Positions 37,381 through 52,300 of a stretch of DNA of 64,000 nucleotides are shown piece by piece. Every line of letters begins with the position of its first letter. Position 1 is the first letter of the stretch. The notes below the pieces were generated by a model. It did no database searches. It saw only the letters and a program-made list of their open reading frames with translations, and was not told where the DNA came from. The position numbers and the translations under genes are program-made. The stretch spans positions 10,019,498 through 10,083,497 of the forward strand of contig OU452226.1 of NCBI GenBank assembly GCA_911728455.2. Direction: 5' to 3'. This DNA comes from Marthasterias glacialis. Its lineage: Eukaryota; Echinodermata; Asteroidea; Forcipulatida; Asteriidae.

Positions 37381-40300
37381 TTAACCGGTACCAGCTGCTT
37401 GCGTTTCATTATTTGTGCCGCCACGTACTGAGAGAGAGAAGAAGAAAAAAAATTCAAAGGAATGGTCACACAACAAATGTTTTTTATTGGTACGGTTGTA
37501 ATTCGAATTTCGTAACCCAAACCAGAGTTTTCCATATTCAAAGCCACAGTAAACAACAAATAAAAATAAAACACATTTTTTTTAAGGCAAAACACATCAA
37601 GAACAAAAGTTTTGCCGTACATCGATGTTGGATAAGCCCAGTATAATACTCAGTGTGATAGTCTAGCAGTTAAGACATACTGCTCTTGAATTTGAAAGTT
37701 CTTGGGTTCAAATCCCGTCTGGGGTGACTGTGGATTTTTTTCTTCTGCAGGACTTGGAAAGCACCGAGTATACATTGCTCATTGTACATCTTTGGTGTGG
37801 GGCAAAATTAAAGACAATTTGTCTACTGGCATTTCTTTTCGGGGAGATTGCCGGCTCACTCTGACTTGCCACCATTGAGCCGAAATAAAATGAATAAACA
37901 TTGGTGGAAGCCTCATAATCCTCTTCTTAGAACACAAGGACAAAAGTCTGTAATCGGGGATTACACAAAAACCACTTCTCATCAATAGCGAAAAAAATCC
38001 AAAATATTCAAGACTTTTTTTGGTCTTTGTGTGGGTTAAATGAAGCATTAAATGACATGTGGGTGGTCTGTGCACGCTCAGCAGTGGAATGTCCAGGCGA
38101 CCTTTGTTCCAGTTATCCAAAATTACACAATGGCGTCTTAAGACGGCTTCCGTTTCAAGACAGGGGAAACATTTGCGTGTCAACACGTAATCTGGCGCTA
38201 ACTGGTTAAGTAGCTTACCCGTGTTGATGCTATGCATGAACTCTTTCAGAATGTCAGTCATCATTGCTTTAGCTGCAGTAGGATCGTCCAGTTGACTTGG
38301 GGCAAGAAGTGCTTCCTTTTCAGCAGGAGTTGACGTTTTACTCGCCGGCCTTGAAAAAGAGATGACCAGAAAAAAATATGAAGTTGTTATGAATTGCTCA
38401 AAAAACACCATGGGTACGAATGAGTTTAAAACTCAGAGTTTATAAAAAATATAATACTGTTATTTTGTAAACCTGCAAGAAATCATGGTTTGTAATTTGT
38501 GCAGTTGAATGATTTGAAATGGTTGGCCAACTCGCTGGGAAGTTTTTTTACCAAAGAGAGGTCTTGTTCAACCCAATTATACCACACAAAAATTGAGCAA
38601 AAAATTGTTTTGATATTAACAAAGATTTTTCTCTTTACCTCTGCTGTGAAGGCATTTGCTCTGTTCTTGCAGAAGGTGAAGGAGGTGCAGGAGCTTGTTT
38701 GCTCTAACAGAAAGAAGATAAAGTACAAATAATTCACACAAAGAAACACAAAATAAAGCTAATAACATTTTCTTTCTCCTTCATTTCAGCGTGAATTGCA
38801 AAACATCGGCTGTGAGCTACGGCACAGGATTGGCACTAAACCCGGAAACATGGCTGGATCCCCGTTTCACTCTGACTTACCACCATTGAACCGAAATACA
38901 ATAAGTAAACAATGGTGGAAGCCTCTTGATGTCTCGTAATCCTCTTCTTGGAACAAAAGGACAAACATCTGAAATCAGGAATTACACAATAACCCATGCA
39001 CAATGCAGAAATTTGGCAAAATATTCAAGCCCAATCTGGTGCTTTATGTGGGTGAAACGAAGCCTGGTTTGTGCCAGCTCCGTGGTGCAATGTGCGGGTG
39101 CACTTTGCTCCGTGCTTGGAATTTCCCACAAAAGTACAAAGTCACGTCACCTGTTTGCGATTATTTTCATTGATAGATGGCATCTGGGGACAATTGGTTA
39201 ACAACATCTTATAGCGAACATCTCAGAGATTAATTACATTAAGGAAAGTTTCTTTTTCGACATCTCAGAGATAAGGAAAACTCTAGATGTGGACTTACTT
39301 GCTTCAACTTTTCAAGTTCTTGTTTCAGTTGCTTTATTTCTTGTTGGGCTGCCGTTTCAGATTCTATGCGTTTTTTATTTTCCTGTAATGAAAAAATACA
39401 ATGTTTTACACAAATTATAAAAATTCAACAATTTTGTTCTGTTTTTTTCAAGTAACAAAAAGAAAAATACCACATACAAAGTGTTACGGGAACACAAATT
39501 AATATTTATTCATTCACAAACTCACTGTTCCATCCATTCGTTGCAACCGTTTTTAATACATTAACTATCTAACGAAAGATATTTGTGTATTGATAAAAAA
39601 TCATGATCATCATTATTATTATATCTTTCTAGTAATAACACCAAGAAAGGATTCTCCAGGGTGCCTTGCACTGTACATTGTAGGCCTGAAATTTAAGCTT
39701 CAGAAGTTCCAGAATATACAAATTTGTTTTGTCAGTATGGGTCCCAAAATCTCCCCCCCCCCACCCCCAATCTCTAATTACCTGTTCCAAGAGACGCTGG
39801 AGTTTCTCCTGCTCTCCCTTAGCTTTCTGCTCAGCCTTCTTGCTCTGAGCCTGATCCTCTTCATTGAACTTCTCCTTCATTTTTTGCTCTTTTTCTTCGT
39901 CTTTCAACCTAGTTTTAGGGGAAAAAATAAGAAGAGGTTTGTCATTTACTGGGTTATTTATACCTATCTTCAATTGGACCCCATTTCATCAACTGAACAG
40001 ATTAGTAATCAAAATAAAAACGCTAGTTATTAAGCAAAATGTAGACACATAGCGTTTTATGAAATCAGTCCCTTGCCTAAGAGAGCACCTTCGAGGAGAA
40101 ATTGCCATGAATAATAGCTATCCTCACTAGCACAGGCAGCGCGCAACATTGTCCCCTCTCATTACCAACCCCTAGAAGGGAAGTATGATGCTGATTGGCT
40201 CCCGAAAATGACTGCTTTGCACACTCGCTTGTTACAAAGTCTTGAGCGCTTGTATGGCGCTTAGTACACCTATGTTAACAGCATTTTGACGCAATCCCAT

Positions 40301-43300
40301 TTGAATCACGTTTTTTTCATGCCACAAAGATTGAAGAATGGAGGGGGAGGGGGGGGGGGTCAACAGCTGCTGTATGACTTGATGCCTCTTTTGCGGGTTA
40401 CCGTCCTTAGTGGATCGACCACAGACCTAATTGAATTGTGCCATATTTATGTGCGCATGCAAATTATCCAATTCCAGTACTTCTGAGTGAGCAAGGCATG
40501 CTGGGAAAATAATGACGCGGCGAGATCGATCACCCATGGGAAGGAGGTTGCATAAACTCACCTTTGCTTTTCTTTGTCTCGGTCTTGTTCCCTGTCTTCT
40601 CTTTCCTGCCGTCTGTTTTTTGCCTTATGTAATCTTTGTGGCAACATCTCCTTGTGCCAGTACTCCCATGGCATTGCAACTAAGTCAAGCACAACATTGT
40701 AACAAAATTTAAAAGATCTCCACAGTACGTTTACAGTGTAATTTGGAAGCCACATAAACAAAAACATTTACAATTTTAAGAAAATGTCAATTACAAATAA
40801 AATTGTGCAAAATAAACAATCAGCAGATTATCAATTATCACACAAGATATACATGTAGGCCTAATAGCAATTTTTTGAAAAGAACCAAGAACACTTGGTA
40901 TACATATTGCTTAAATCAATTACAATAATATAACAAGCATTTCTAACAAAGTTATAAGACAAACTTCCTTTATAGTTACACATACAATCAGGCCCTCGGA
41001 AAAAGTAGGAAAACTGTATTGAGTACAAGGTCTGATCTACATACTCATATGGTAGGTTTTTCAGGCTATTTAATAACTAGTTTGCCGATCTTTCTGAGGG
41101 CGAAAAATCAGCAATCAGATTAAAGAAGAATATCATGCCTGTAGAGAAATACATGGATGTGACATTAAAACATTACCATTACATATATACAAATTATTTG
41201 AAATCTCTGTTAAATTCTGAAATAATTTCACAGATGGAGAGAGAGGCACAATTACATTATCAATGCAATTCAATGAACAATGATTAGTAAACAAACAACA
41301 AAATGCACAATGCTCGACACAATTCAAAACATAATCAATACAAAAAATACAGCAAGATCAAAACATTTCAAAACAGGAAAACAGACAGACTGCCTGATTC
41401 ACTGAACACTCTACAGGCTGAGATAAGCAATGTTCAAAGTAAAGATAAAATGTGTAATCAAAGATTCAGATATAGGTTTCGAGGCATTGCATGGTGAGGT
41501 ATCAATGTATGTTTGGTTTGAACATGTGACTGTATACAGCAAAGTGGATACAATCAAATGGTCCTACACCAATTTGTGTGAGACTTGCAGCGTATTGTCC
41601 TTGCAGTTTACCTTGTGTTGGGTCCAGTACTGGTGTTCCATCCTGCCCAGCATTGAGCAGACCATACAGAGTCTTGTAGAAATGACAACCAATCTATGCA
41701 ACAACAAAACACAGTCAAACCAAATTTTCCAAAATCACCCTGAGCAAGTACCAAAAAAAAACAGAAACAACCACAGCACCTCTTTTAGACATATAACAAA
41801 GCCCAGGCTTGGAATTACACGGAGTCCACAGGCGTCATGGCCTCTGTTGCCCTGGTCTTGGCATTGGTGCCCTTCCAAAAGTTTCCCATAGACTTTTAAG
41901 ATTTTCCTCTGGAATTGCCCTTCGCAAAATGAAAACGGCCTTGGGGAATCCCAAGGCCTGAAAACTGCCTGATTTGGAAGAAGGGGTTGGGGTTTCTTCG
42001 AGCAAAATGCAATAGAAGTAATAACCTATAGTGGGGGGGGGGTTCACATCATGGCATGAAATACATAAGCACCAATCCATGTCAATCACTAATATGAGCC
42101 CCCCTACAATGGCAGCTTTGTGGGGCATTCAAGGGGGGGGGGTCCTACATGACAGAAAAACCAGGGCCCAATTTCATAGAGCTGCTTAAGCAGAAAAAAG
42201 TAGCTAAGCACAACAAAATTATGTATACCAGAATAAGGTTACCAGCCAAAATACAACGTCACATACTGCATCCCTTACTGGTATCCTGCTTATTTTTATA
42301 AGTAGAACATTTCTAAGCAATATTTCTGCTTAAGCAGCTCCATGATATTGGGCCCTGCCATAGAAAATGAACCGTAAAAAAGCAAAATGTTTACTCCTAG
42401 ACGAGTGCAAATAATTTAAGAAATTTTGTCAGAAATCTTGCTTGTTACCTCATATATAAGTTGGTCTTTGTTCAGTTTGCTGGCGTTCCTTTTCAGTGCG
42501 TTCTCCATCTCAGGTAACTGTGATCAAACACAAAGAAAACAAATTTGATCTCCATCCAAACCAATCAGAGACCGTTTACTTTCAAAGCCAAAGGGTGTCT
42601 AAAAAATGTTGATATTTCTACTATAGAATCAAATGAGGAAACCAAAAAATACTGACAAATCTAGAAAGCATTGGGAGGGGGGTAGGGGAGGTTGACTATG
42701 AACATTATACTAATGCTCATTGATAGTGCTATTTTTTAATATATTTTTTTTAAATGCAATTCGCTATCACATTGTTTTTATAACTTATGTACACCAGGAG
42801 AGAGAATTTCATGGTTTTACTGTATAATTGAATTGAAGGCCCAAAGGCCACTGGAGGTGTGGACTACTTTTTGAAGGGATAGAAACCTGCCCCAATGCGC
42901 AGACACAAGACCTGGCAAGATATAAACGCAAGTCTCTTCACAGCACAGCTAAGAACAGGGAGGGGTAAATGAATCCATTGCGAGACAAACATAACTGCCT
43001 CTTCCCCTATTTGAAGCAATTATAGTTAAGTGTCTTGCTCAAGGATACAAGTGTCAAGACTGGGATTCGAACCTACACCCTGATGACTTAGCCACCAGGA
43101 CTTGAGTCCGATGAACTAAACCGCTCAGCCACGACAAGTCACACAAAATGCACAAGTAACACATACAAATGTTGGTAAGTACTAGATAGGACTCCGTGGG
43201 ACTCCGAAAGCACTGAGTATACAGTGCTTATACACACATCGGTGTACAAAGGTAAAACAAAACAAAAATGGTATTCTTGATCCCCGTTGCAATTATTATA

Positions 43301-46300
43301 TCAATTAAATTGTTTGGGGTACCCGCTGCAAATGACAGGATTGGAACTGGCCTCTCGATGCTGGGCAGGCTCAGTGGCCAAGTGGTGTAAGACATCTGTT
43401 CTAGAATGCGGGGGGGTCGTGCCATGGGTTTGAATCCCAGTATTAGGGTTTGAATCCCAGTATTAGGCCTGTGGATTTTCTTTTCCCGCCAGACTCGGGA
43501 AAGAACAGAGCACACAGTGCTTATCACACATCAATATAAAGAGAATGAAAAAATAATAATAATAATAATAATGTTGACAAGTACTACTTAGGGGAGAGGT
43601 GGATCTTTAGGATGTACTCTCTGTATAACCTTCAAATGGAATTTGGGAAAAACTTTGGAAGAACTTTAAACTCTTCCGCAAAAAACACTCAATAACGCAT
43701 TGACCGATGAATGAGACACTTCTTGTTGTGCTTACATTCTGACACTGCAGCAGGTATTTCCTCATGAGCATTAACACAATGGCTGCCATGCTAGGTATGA
43801 CATCATAGTCTGGTCTGTCCAGTCCCAGGATGTACTGGTCCCATACAAACATGACCGCGTCCAGACTTAGATAGCCTGGAAACAAGAGGGGAATAATTCA
43901 TGTCAGGGGAAATTGACATTTTGAATTGTTGAAAACTGATAAAGTGAATAATTCTCTTCAGCAATATAAAATGCACTGTTTCAAAATTGAAATGATCAAT
44001 GAATCATTGTGGAAAACAAGTTACAGATAAAGAAATTCTCTTCAGCAATATGAAATGCACAGCTTGAAATGGAAATGATCACAAAACTCAAGTAATCTCA
44101 TGTATTCTCAAAGTTTAAAAAAGGGAGAAAAGGAAGACAAAATATACACACATTAAATTAAAATTCATACATGATTCATTGTGGAAAACAAGTTACAGAT
44201 GAAAGAAATAGAAAGAATTGAAAGATATTGAAAGAATAATTCTCTTCAGCAATATGAAATGCACAGCTTGAAATGGAAATGATCACAAAACTCAAGTAAT
44301 CTCATGTATTCTCAAAGTTTAAAAAGGGGAGAAAAGGAAGACAAAATATACACACATTAAATTAAAATTCATACATGATTCATTGTGGAAAACAAGTATC
44401 AGATGAAAGAAATAGAAAGAATTGAAAGACACTGAAAGGATATTTTTCTTCAGCACTATAAAATGCACAGCTTGAAATGGAAATGGTCACACAATTCAAG
44501 TAATCTCATGTATATTATTAAGAAAGCAAAGTTTAAGGGAAAAAAAGACAGACAAAATATACACACATTAAATTTAAATTCATACATGATCCACTGTGGA
44601 AAGCAAGTTACAGATGAAAGAAAAAGACAGAATTGAAAGACATTGAAAGAACAATTCTCTTCAGCAAAATAAAATGCACAGCTTGAAACGGAAACAAGTA
44701 ATCTCATGTATCTTATTAAGAAAGCAAAGTAAAAAAAAAAATAAAGTAAAAAAAACGACATGCAAAATGTACACACATTAAATTGAAATTCATACATGAA
44801 TCACTTTGGAAAACAAGTTAGAGATGAGAGAAATTGTACACACATTGCACAGTTTCAACCCCTTTGAAACTATTCAACTGCACTGGTTGTGTATAGTGCC
44901 ACACAACGGTGTACAGAACTACTGCATTCACAACAAGTTGCACATTATATATTATGTTATACAAGCTATCATAGTTTATCTATCATTCAAAACCACAGTG
45001 GATGATATCAAACGGTCAGACAGTAGGAGGGTTGGGATAAGCAGACAATAAAGAGCAACACCTGTTTGATCTTAAATGCAACTCTATAAAACAGTCCTAC
45101 TTGTACAGTGCAGTAAGATGTCTTTTTTCTTATAAAAATCAATAGTTTGTTACAATACAAATAATCAATTAGGTAATTGCTCAATATTCACAATATCACA
45201 ACATGCGGCAAAAATCACATGCAGGCAAATGGCTGATACGAATATGAACGAGACAATAAAGCATTTTTGTTAAACAGCAGAGCGACACAACTGCAAATCT
45301 GTATTAACCCTTACTCCCTAGGTGCAATTGCCCACAGGCAACCTCAGTCCTTCACTCTGTGGTCACCCCACACCACAATGTTTGGACTTGGATAAGATTG
45401 GTGTGCCTGGCCCTGTGATAAGCAACTGTTATTTGGGCCGACCAGTCAAGCAACCCTCCGCAATCAGACAAGTTCCTGAAGAGGATTTGGGAGGATTTTG
45501 GAGGATTGGGGTTAAGGAAAAAATAAGCATAACGTCATATCATAAAATTTAAAACTGAAATGTGGGATTCATGGATTTTTTTGTCTTCTTCTGACTTACC
45601 CACAAAGAGACATCTGATCATCGGTCTAACCAGAGGCTTAATGCCCTGCACCATGGCAGACAGACCGGTAAAACGTCCTGTACAGTGAAATCAAATGAAA
45701 TTCATGTTCAGTCTAAACATAAAAATAAGATAAAAAAGTAGTGGCAAACTGTTTACTAACCAACAGGAACTGTAGAAGATAAAAGACACACACCCACAAA
45801 AAAGCAGACAAAAACACTTTAAAACGGTGAATTATTATCATCATTTATCCTCCAGATTGGTCAACAGCAAAGATTATAGAGCGCCGTAGGTGCAAGATGG
45901 GGAACTGGGCCTTTATCTACTGTTGGAAAGTGAAATACGCATGGGCGCCATTTCGGCAAGTGAATGCCTGTGTTTCCCATTGATTGCAATTGTCCTTGTC
46001 TACACTGGTCCGCACGTATCAGTGTTGTATCAATAGAGTCACTTGCCGAAATGGCGTCCAGTGAGATTTCACATTTCAGCCAGAGTTCCCCATCTTGCGC
46101 CTAAGGCACTCGATAATCTTTGGTCACCAGCCATGGGATAATATTCAAATATTGAATGCATGAGTCCCAGAAGGTGAAATCTGCACTGTTCTGTTTCACA
46201 AGGCAAAGCCGAGTCAAATGGAACAGTCCAGATTTCACAGAGCGATTATATTCTGCTACATAGTATGAAGAAAAGGCGTCCAGTATTTGTTGTTTGTCCC

Positions 46301-49300
46301 ACAAGCACAAGTGGGATGTAGAAAGATAATGCTTCTCTGTCCCACATGTTAGCAATGGACACAAAAATATCAACAGGCCTGATTACTTCACAGGCAAGGG
46401 AGGCAATTGCCTCCGTTGCCCCTGGTCATTGCCTTGGTGCCCCTTGAAATGTTTCAAGAGAAATCTACAATTTTCTTATAGAGGTTTCCTTTATCCAGAA
46501 GAAAATACTTTGGTGCCCTTGCCCTTTCAAGAACGAAGCAAACAGGCCTGTATCAATATCATGTGACATTATAGAATTGTAGCAAGCTGTGATGGGGTCC
46601 ATGGTGTTTGTACACCCAATGGGGCAAATGGCACTTGAGGCAAAGCTGAGGGTGCAATTTGCCCCCTAGGGTGTACAAAACCCATCACACAGCATACAAC
46701 AATTTTTTATATATTTTTTTTTTTATGGAAGTCGCCCAACACAAGGCACAAAGGCCACTTGAGGTGAGGGCTAAAAAAGGTGCAATTTGCCTTACATCTA
46801 AAATGGTAGCTCGCATGACTTTCCTCATCGTTTTTTATGATGAGGGTAATGTTTTGAGGTTGTGACGAACAGTGTTTCCCCTGGCTGCTGAACTGAGCGA
46901 GGAGGTAACAATTCAAATTGATGACCGAAGCAGAATTTTACGCAGCCTGCAAACTGACAAGGAAGCGGCGCAATGAGTCCCTTCAACACATCCAAATTAA
47001 GAGCTCTTGACGCATAGAGGGTCAAGGTAAACACTAATAAAAGACACAAAATCAACACGTTTCAATTGGTATTTCCTTTGTAGCAAATCTTGCCAGGAAG
47101 GTGGCGATTTTGGCACCAAAAAAGCATGAGGTGGTCAGTAAAAGTAGCAAGGTGGGCTGCCTCATGTTTGAATGCGCAAAGAAATACAGGTGACTGAAAC
47201 TCACTCTTGAATATTCGTTCCATATGCTGCACTAACGGTTCGTCTATCTCTTGGAGCATTCCAACGATCTGACCGGCAATGACTTCCATACTCTCCTGAA
47301 AACCCTGCCAAAAAATAACAATTGTAACAAAAAATGTGTTTCATTGTCGTAGATTTCGATAGAAATCAAGTTTTCACTCCAAGAATATTAAACAAGAATA
47401 TCAAAGACTATCAAAGAAGAGCAAAATAACAATAAAAATAGTAATAATAGTAACAATACTCGCAGTAACTTCTTTTATAGTGCTCAAATCTGTCTGGTAG
47501 TAACACAAATGGCACTCAAACATGATTACGCTGGTCACTGGGCAAATTTATTTCATTCCTTAAACCTTCTCAGCTCCTTGGGAAGTGTACACACTGTGCT
47601 GCTGAGTACGTGTATGTACTGCAACAAGGTAAATCAATCACATGAACCATCTCTGCCCTCACAGGTACCCATTTACCCGTACCCCTGGGTGAAGAGAAGC
47701 AATTATTGTTAAGCGCCGATTTTGATTTACCTGTACATACGATTCTCTCATGTATACCGGCCGACTGGTCATGAATGTCAAAAACTCCTCTATCAGTAAG
47801 GACAGTGTGCTCTCCAGAACCAGCTGCTCAGGCCGTGTAGTTGATAACACATTGACAAGGAATGGAATTACCAGCATGTAGTCCGTGTCGATGAGACTGC
47901 TCTTGGTTTTTTTGCAGACGTGATGGTAGGAGAGGATGGCCTTCATCGCATGAAGTATATCTGAAAAAATGAATGAGTTTGAAAAACTACTCCCCTACAC
48001 ATGAAAGGCCTCCTTAATATGTCTTTGCATCGTTATTCAATATTTCGTGGATATCAAGGATTACACAATAATCCCTGGAAAAAGGGAGATTTGAAGCATG
48101 AATTACAATACCATTTTTCCTTTTTTTACGGGGGGAAGCGAAGCATAGCATGGTGAGTGCATGCCTGTGCACGCTACACAATAGAATGTCCCAGCGTGTT
48201 AACAATTTACTCGTATTTGACCTCATGCCACAACAAAAATGTTCCGGGTTTATACAAAAGCGGGTTTACCCGTTTTTATGTGACGACAAAAGTTGAGCGT
48301 ATAATATACACGTTTCTTCAGCAGGACGTTAACTGGGTAAGAGTCATTACCTGTGTTGTTTGCCAGTTCTTCAAACGTTGGTTCTCGGAGAAGGAGGGCC
48401 TCGCTGGTCTGGATGATCTCTAGATCCAAGATGGACATCACGTTGCTGGGATCTGACTTCAGTTGCTCCAGATATAATGATCTCACTGGCAATCATATAA
48501 AAGAAAAATTATTAATAACAAAACAAATTTATAAGTGTTACAAACATAAATTGTTAAAACAAAATGTATCTTTGAAAACAATTTGCAGTTGAAAACTGCC
48601 AACCAGTGTAAAAGACCTGAGCCCATCTTCATAGAGCTGCTAAATGGCCGATTTTGTGCTTACTGTGCGATTTCCATTTCATAGCGCTGCTAACAGTAAG
48701 CATAGGAAAAGGCATGCTAACCTTCCAGTGCTTACTGTAGGAAAATGAATGACGTAACAAATATGCAAATATCCATATTGAATGCACAAGCTGGCCGCCT
48801 AATTTGCTTGTCAAACCTGTGAAATCCACTTATGCCTAGCACAAAAATTTATTTACTGTTAAGCAGAACGATAACACTGGTCCCTGTTCATCACATGCAA
48901 TAGTTAATGATGACTCAACATTTGAAACCTAGCATGTTCCCCCTCAAATGCAGTATGGACAGTATCAAAGATTGCAGAGCGGCGAAGACCCAAGATGGGG
49001 AACTAGAGCTCTATCTATTGTTGGAACGTGAAATAGGCATGGGTGCCATTTCAGCAAGTGAATGTTTTGTTTTCCCATCGATAGCAATGGTAATTGTCTG
49101 CACTGATATATTGTTGTATCAAAAGAGTTACTTGCTGAAATGGCATCCAGTAGGATTTCACATTTCAGCCCAAGTTCCCCATCTCGTGCCTTCGGCGCTC
49201 TTTAATCTTTGGACAGTATACAAACAAGCATGCAAACATACATCGTACTTCAAAACTAGGGACACTAACATGTGAAGCAGAATGTCTGATGTATTTTAAT

Positions 49301-52300
49301 GCCAAAGTTTTGTCGCAAGCCACTGTCTGACAGTTACCTTTTGGACTCCTCAGTAACAGCCTCCATGACATCTGTCTAAGACGATCAGGCAACGGCTGAT
49401 TGAAGAAACGATGCAGTTTGGCCTTGTTGCCCGGCCAACGCTTCAGAAGTCCAAGGGCGCCCTCTCTTGCCTGGTCGAGTATAAGTTCCGATTTGCTTTC
49501 GGTTGGTGATGAAGTGAGTAGCTGTTGATGAGCATTGCTACTGAGATGTTGGTCTAGCGACTTGGATGCTAGCCGATTGAAGTTCTGCAAAGTCTCTCCT
49601 AAAATAAATTGTTTGAAATATAAATGAAAAATTACAATTAAGTTGTTTACATTAAGTGGACATCTGCCTTGGAAAATTTATCTTTGAATCCAAATAAGGC
49701 AGATAGTTGCAAGGTTCGTCAGACAATTCATCCATTGACCAACTCGACTTGAGGCAGGTTGTCTAGTGACTGTTGAGATACTTCCACCATCTGACATTCA
49801 AGTTCAAGTAGTACAACAAACGATCGTTAACTTTTCCCCTCAGTTGCGAATATATTTCATAACACGTATGGTGTATTTGTTAATGGTAATATTTCTGAAC
49901 AATATGAACGATTATTAAACATTACAAGATAACAAAGATTCATAGTTAATTATTGATTTTTCTGAGTAATGAGGTCCTCTAGTGTTTGGACTTGCATACA
50001 TTACATCAGTGCGTCGGACTCAAGTTCTGGTGGCCAAGTCATCAGTATGTGGGTTTGAATCCAAGTCGTAATTGCTTCAAATAGGGGAAGAGGCCGTTAT
50101 GCAACGAATTCATTTACCCCTCCCTGAGTGATCTTAGCTGTGCTGTGAAGAGACTTGCGTTTATATCTCACCATGTCTTGTTTCTGCGCATTGGGGCAGG
50201 TTTCTATCCCTTCAAAATAGTAGCCCACACCTCCAGTGGCCTTTGGGCCTTGTGATGGCCAAATTGCATAGAAAATTTTTTTTTCTGTTGTCTGCTGATA
50301 TTAAAATTTCTTCCTTATGATTTCGGGTAGCGTACCAAGCAATCCGTAACTCTTTACCATGGGCAAGAATTATCCTAACCAGACCTGACCATAAACCATG
50401 CAATGGGCTCGTGGTCTTCCCTTAGCTGACTTCCTCGTCTTCTTATTTAACAGAGAAATGGTAGAGGCGACCTACCTGAACACTTGTCTAACCTGTCTGA
50501 AGTGGAGTGGTCTGACAGTGGGCTTGACTGATCTCATTTACAATGTCCCATGCCTACTCTAACAAAGCTCACACAATGGTGCAACAGCCACCCAACCCAA
50601 CCATCATCACGCCATAGGTCACAGTATCAAGAATGTCTGCTATGCCCTCATGCTTAACATGTTTTATACAATTAAGGTCTGCCCATACCTGTATACCTGT
50701 ATACCTTTGACAGCCTCAATTCTAAATTCCTCAGCCAACAGTGTCACCATGTTGCATGAATGGGTACATTTTTATACAGCATTTCCTCAGATCAGCTACA
50801 TGTATTGTAATAGTGGTACCATTGTTCAAAGAACACATTCATTGAGAACTTTGTACCAGCAATTTGGCATTTGGTGCTCCATATGTGGCAGGGTGTACCC
50901 CCCCCCTATTGTGTCTTCATTATATTCTGGGAATCTCAGGAATTCTTTTGAAGATTTCAGGGGAGTGCTTCTTTACAAGAGGGGAAGTGTTTGTTGGAGA
51001 ATGAGAACATTGGGGGGGGGGGGGGGGGGGCGGGGGGCCTACCTCTGCCACATATCGGGCATGATATACAATTAAGTGTTCTCTGCCTCCAAGCTAGCCA
51101 GCATACAATAGCTTACCCCCAAAAATGGAGCAGCAACAATGGCTGATATATTTATTTAAAGGTAGAATACAGGATTGGTACTTATCAAAAAAATGTGCAA
51201 ATTATTAGTATCATTCTGTCAGTCTGAAAGCTTACTGATTATGAAGTCCATACCAGTACCAATCCTCCATAGAAACATTTGTCTGAAATACTATCAAAGC
51301 CGAGAAAATATAAATCAAAGACCTAGATTTTTGGTTGTAAATAATCAAAATTACGGACAATTGTTTTGACATGCTGAAAAGTGTGCACGGTTGTGAAAGA
51401 GCTCAAAACAAGTCAAAATGCATCTACCAGCCTAGGGTACACATGTACCATGCTCAATAGATGGCAATGGGGAGTCCTCATTTGAACAAACAACTAAGAG
51501 AAGGTTGATCTTATTTGTCTTATGGGTATTGAGTATGTCTCAAGACAGAATTTTTTAACTTACCTTGCTGTATTGCCTTAGACGCCCTTTCTAAAAACAG
51601 TTGTTTTTCCGCATCGGAGAGTTCAGTGAACCGTGACACCCGACTCTCCGTCAGCTGTTGTTGAATCGCTTGATAGAGCTCTTCCGTTAACTCCTTCCAC
51701 TCCTGAAGGAGAATTTTTGTGAAAAAGATATAAATTTCAAACATCGAAAGATTACATGTGTACAAAAACAGCAATTTCATGTCAAAAAAATTCTTTTCCA
51801 AAAATAGTTTCAAATAATATTTTTATTTTTACAATTAGGGTTACAAAAATAAGACTGAAAGTATGAAGGGTTCAAATTTAGAATTATGTCAAGTTTTAAA
51901 TGCACTGACTGTGGATTAACAGTGACCTCTCTGTATGTTTTCTCTCCTTAGATCATCAAATCTATATTGATATTCTTCCAGTTGCTTTCTGACAGTGACA
52001 GTATTAATGGCCGTCAAGCAGATTAACAGAGTCGTAAAGGGAAAAGACAAATGACTAATAAATGGCTGCTGGCATAGCCCTTGATGGCATGCAGTCGACC
52101 GTGACCAGTCCAGAGGAGGTAAGAACATGATGGTTGGTCGACATGGTTGACCTGAAGTCTTCTGTCACTAGGAGTGGAGTAGTGCCAGTCTTTGCATGAA
52201 AGATTTGTCAAGTAATTCGTCAAGAGAAAGTTTACCTAATCTATACCACAAGAACAGTCAAGACTACATAGTGCAGTACACATGACCTTCCTAAAGGCCC

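Noticed and set aside
44456..44797. 113-codon hydrophobic open frame on the minus strand
   Set aside because: It lies wholly inside the 210-bp minisatellite, and its internal repetition reflects the DNA repeat.
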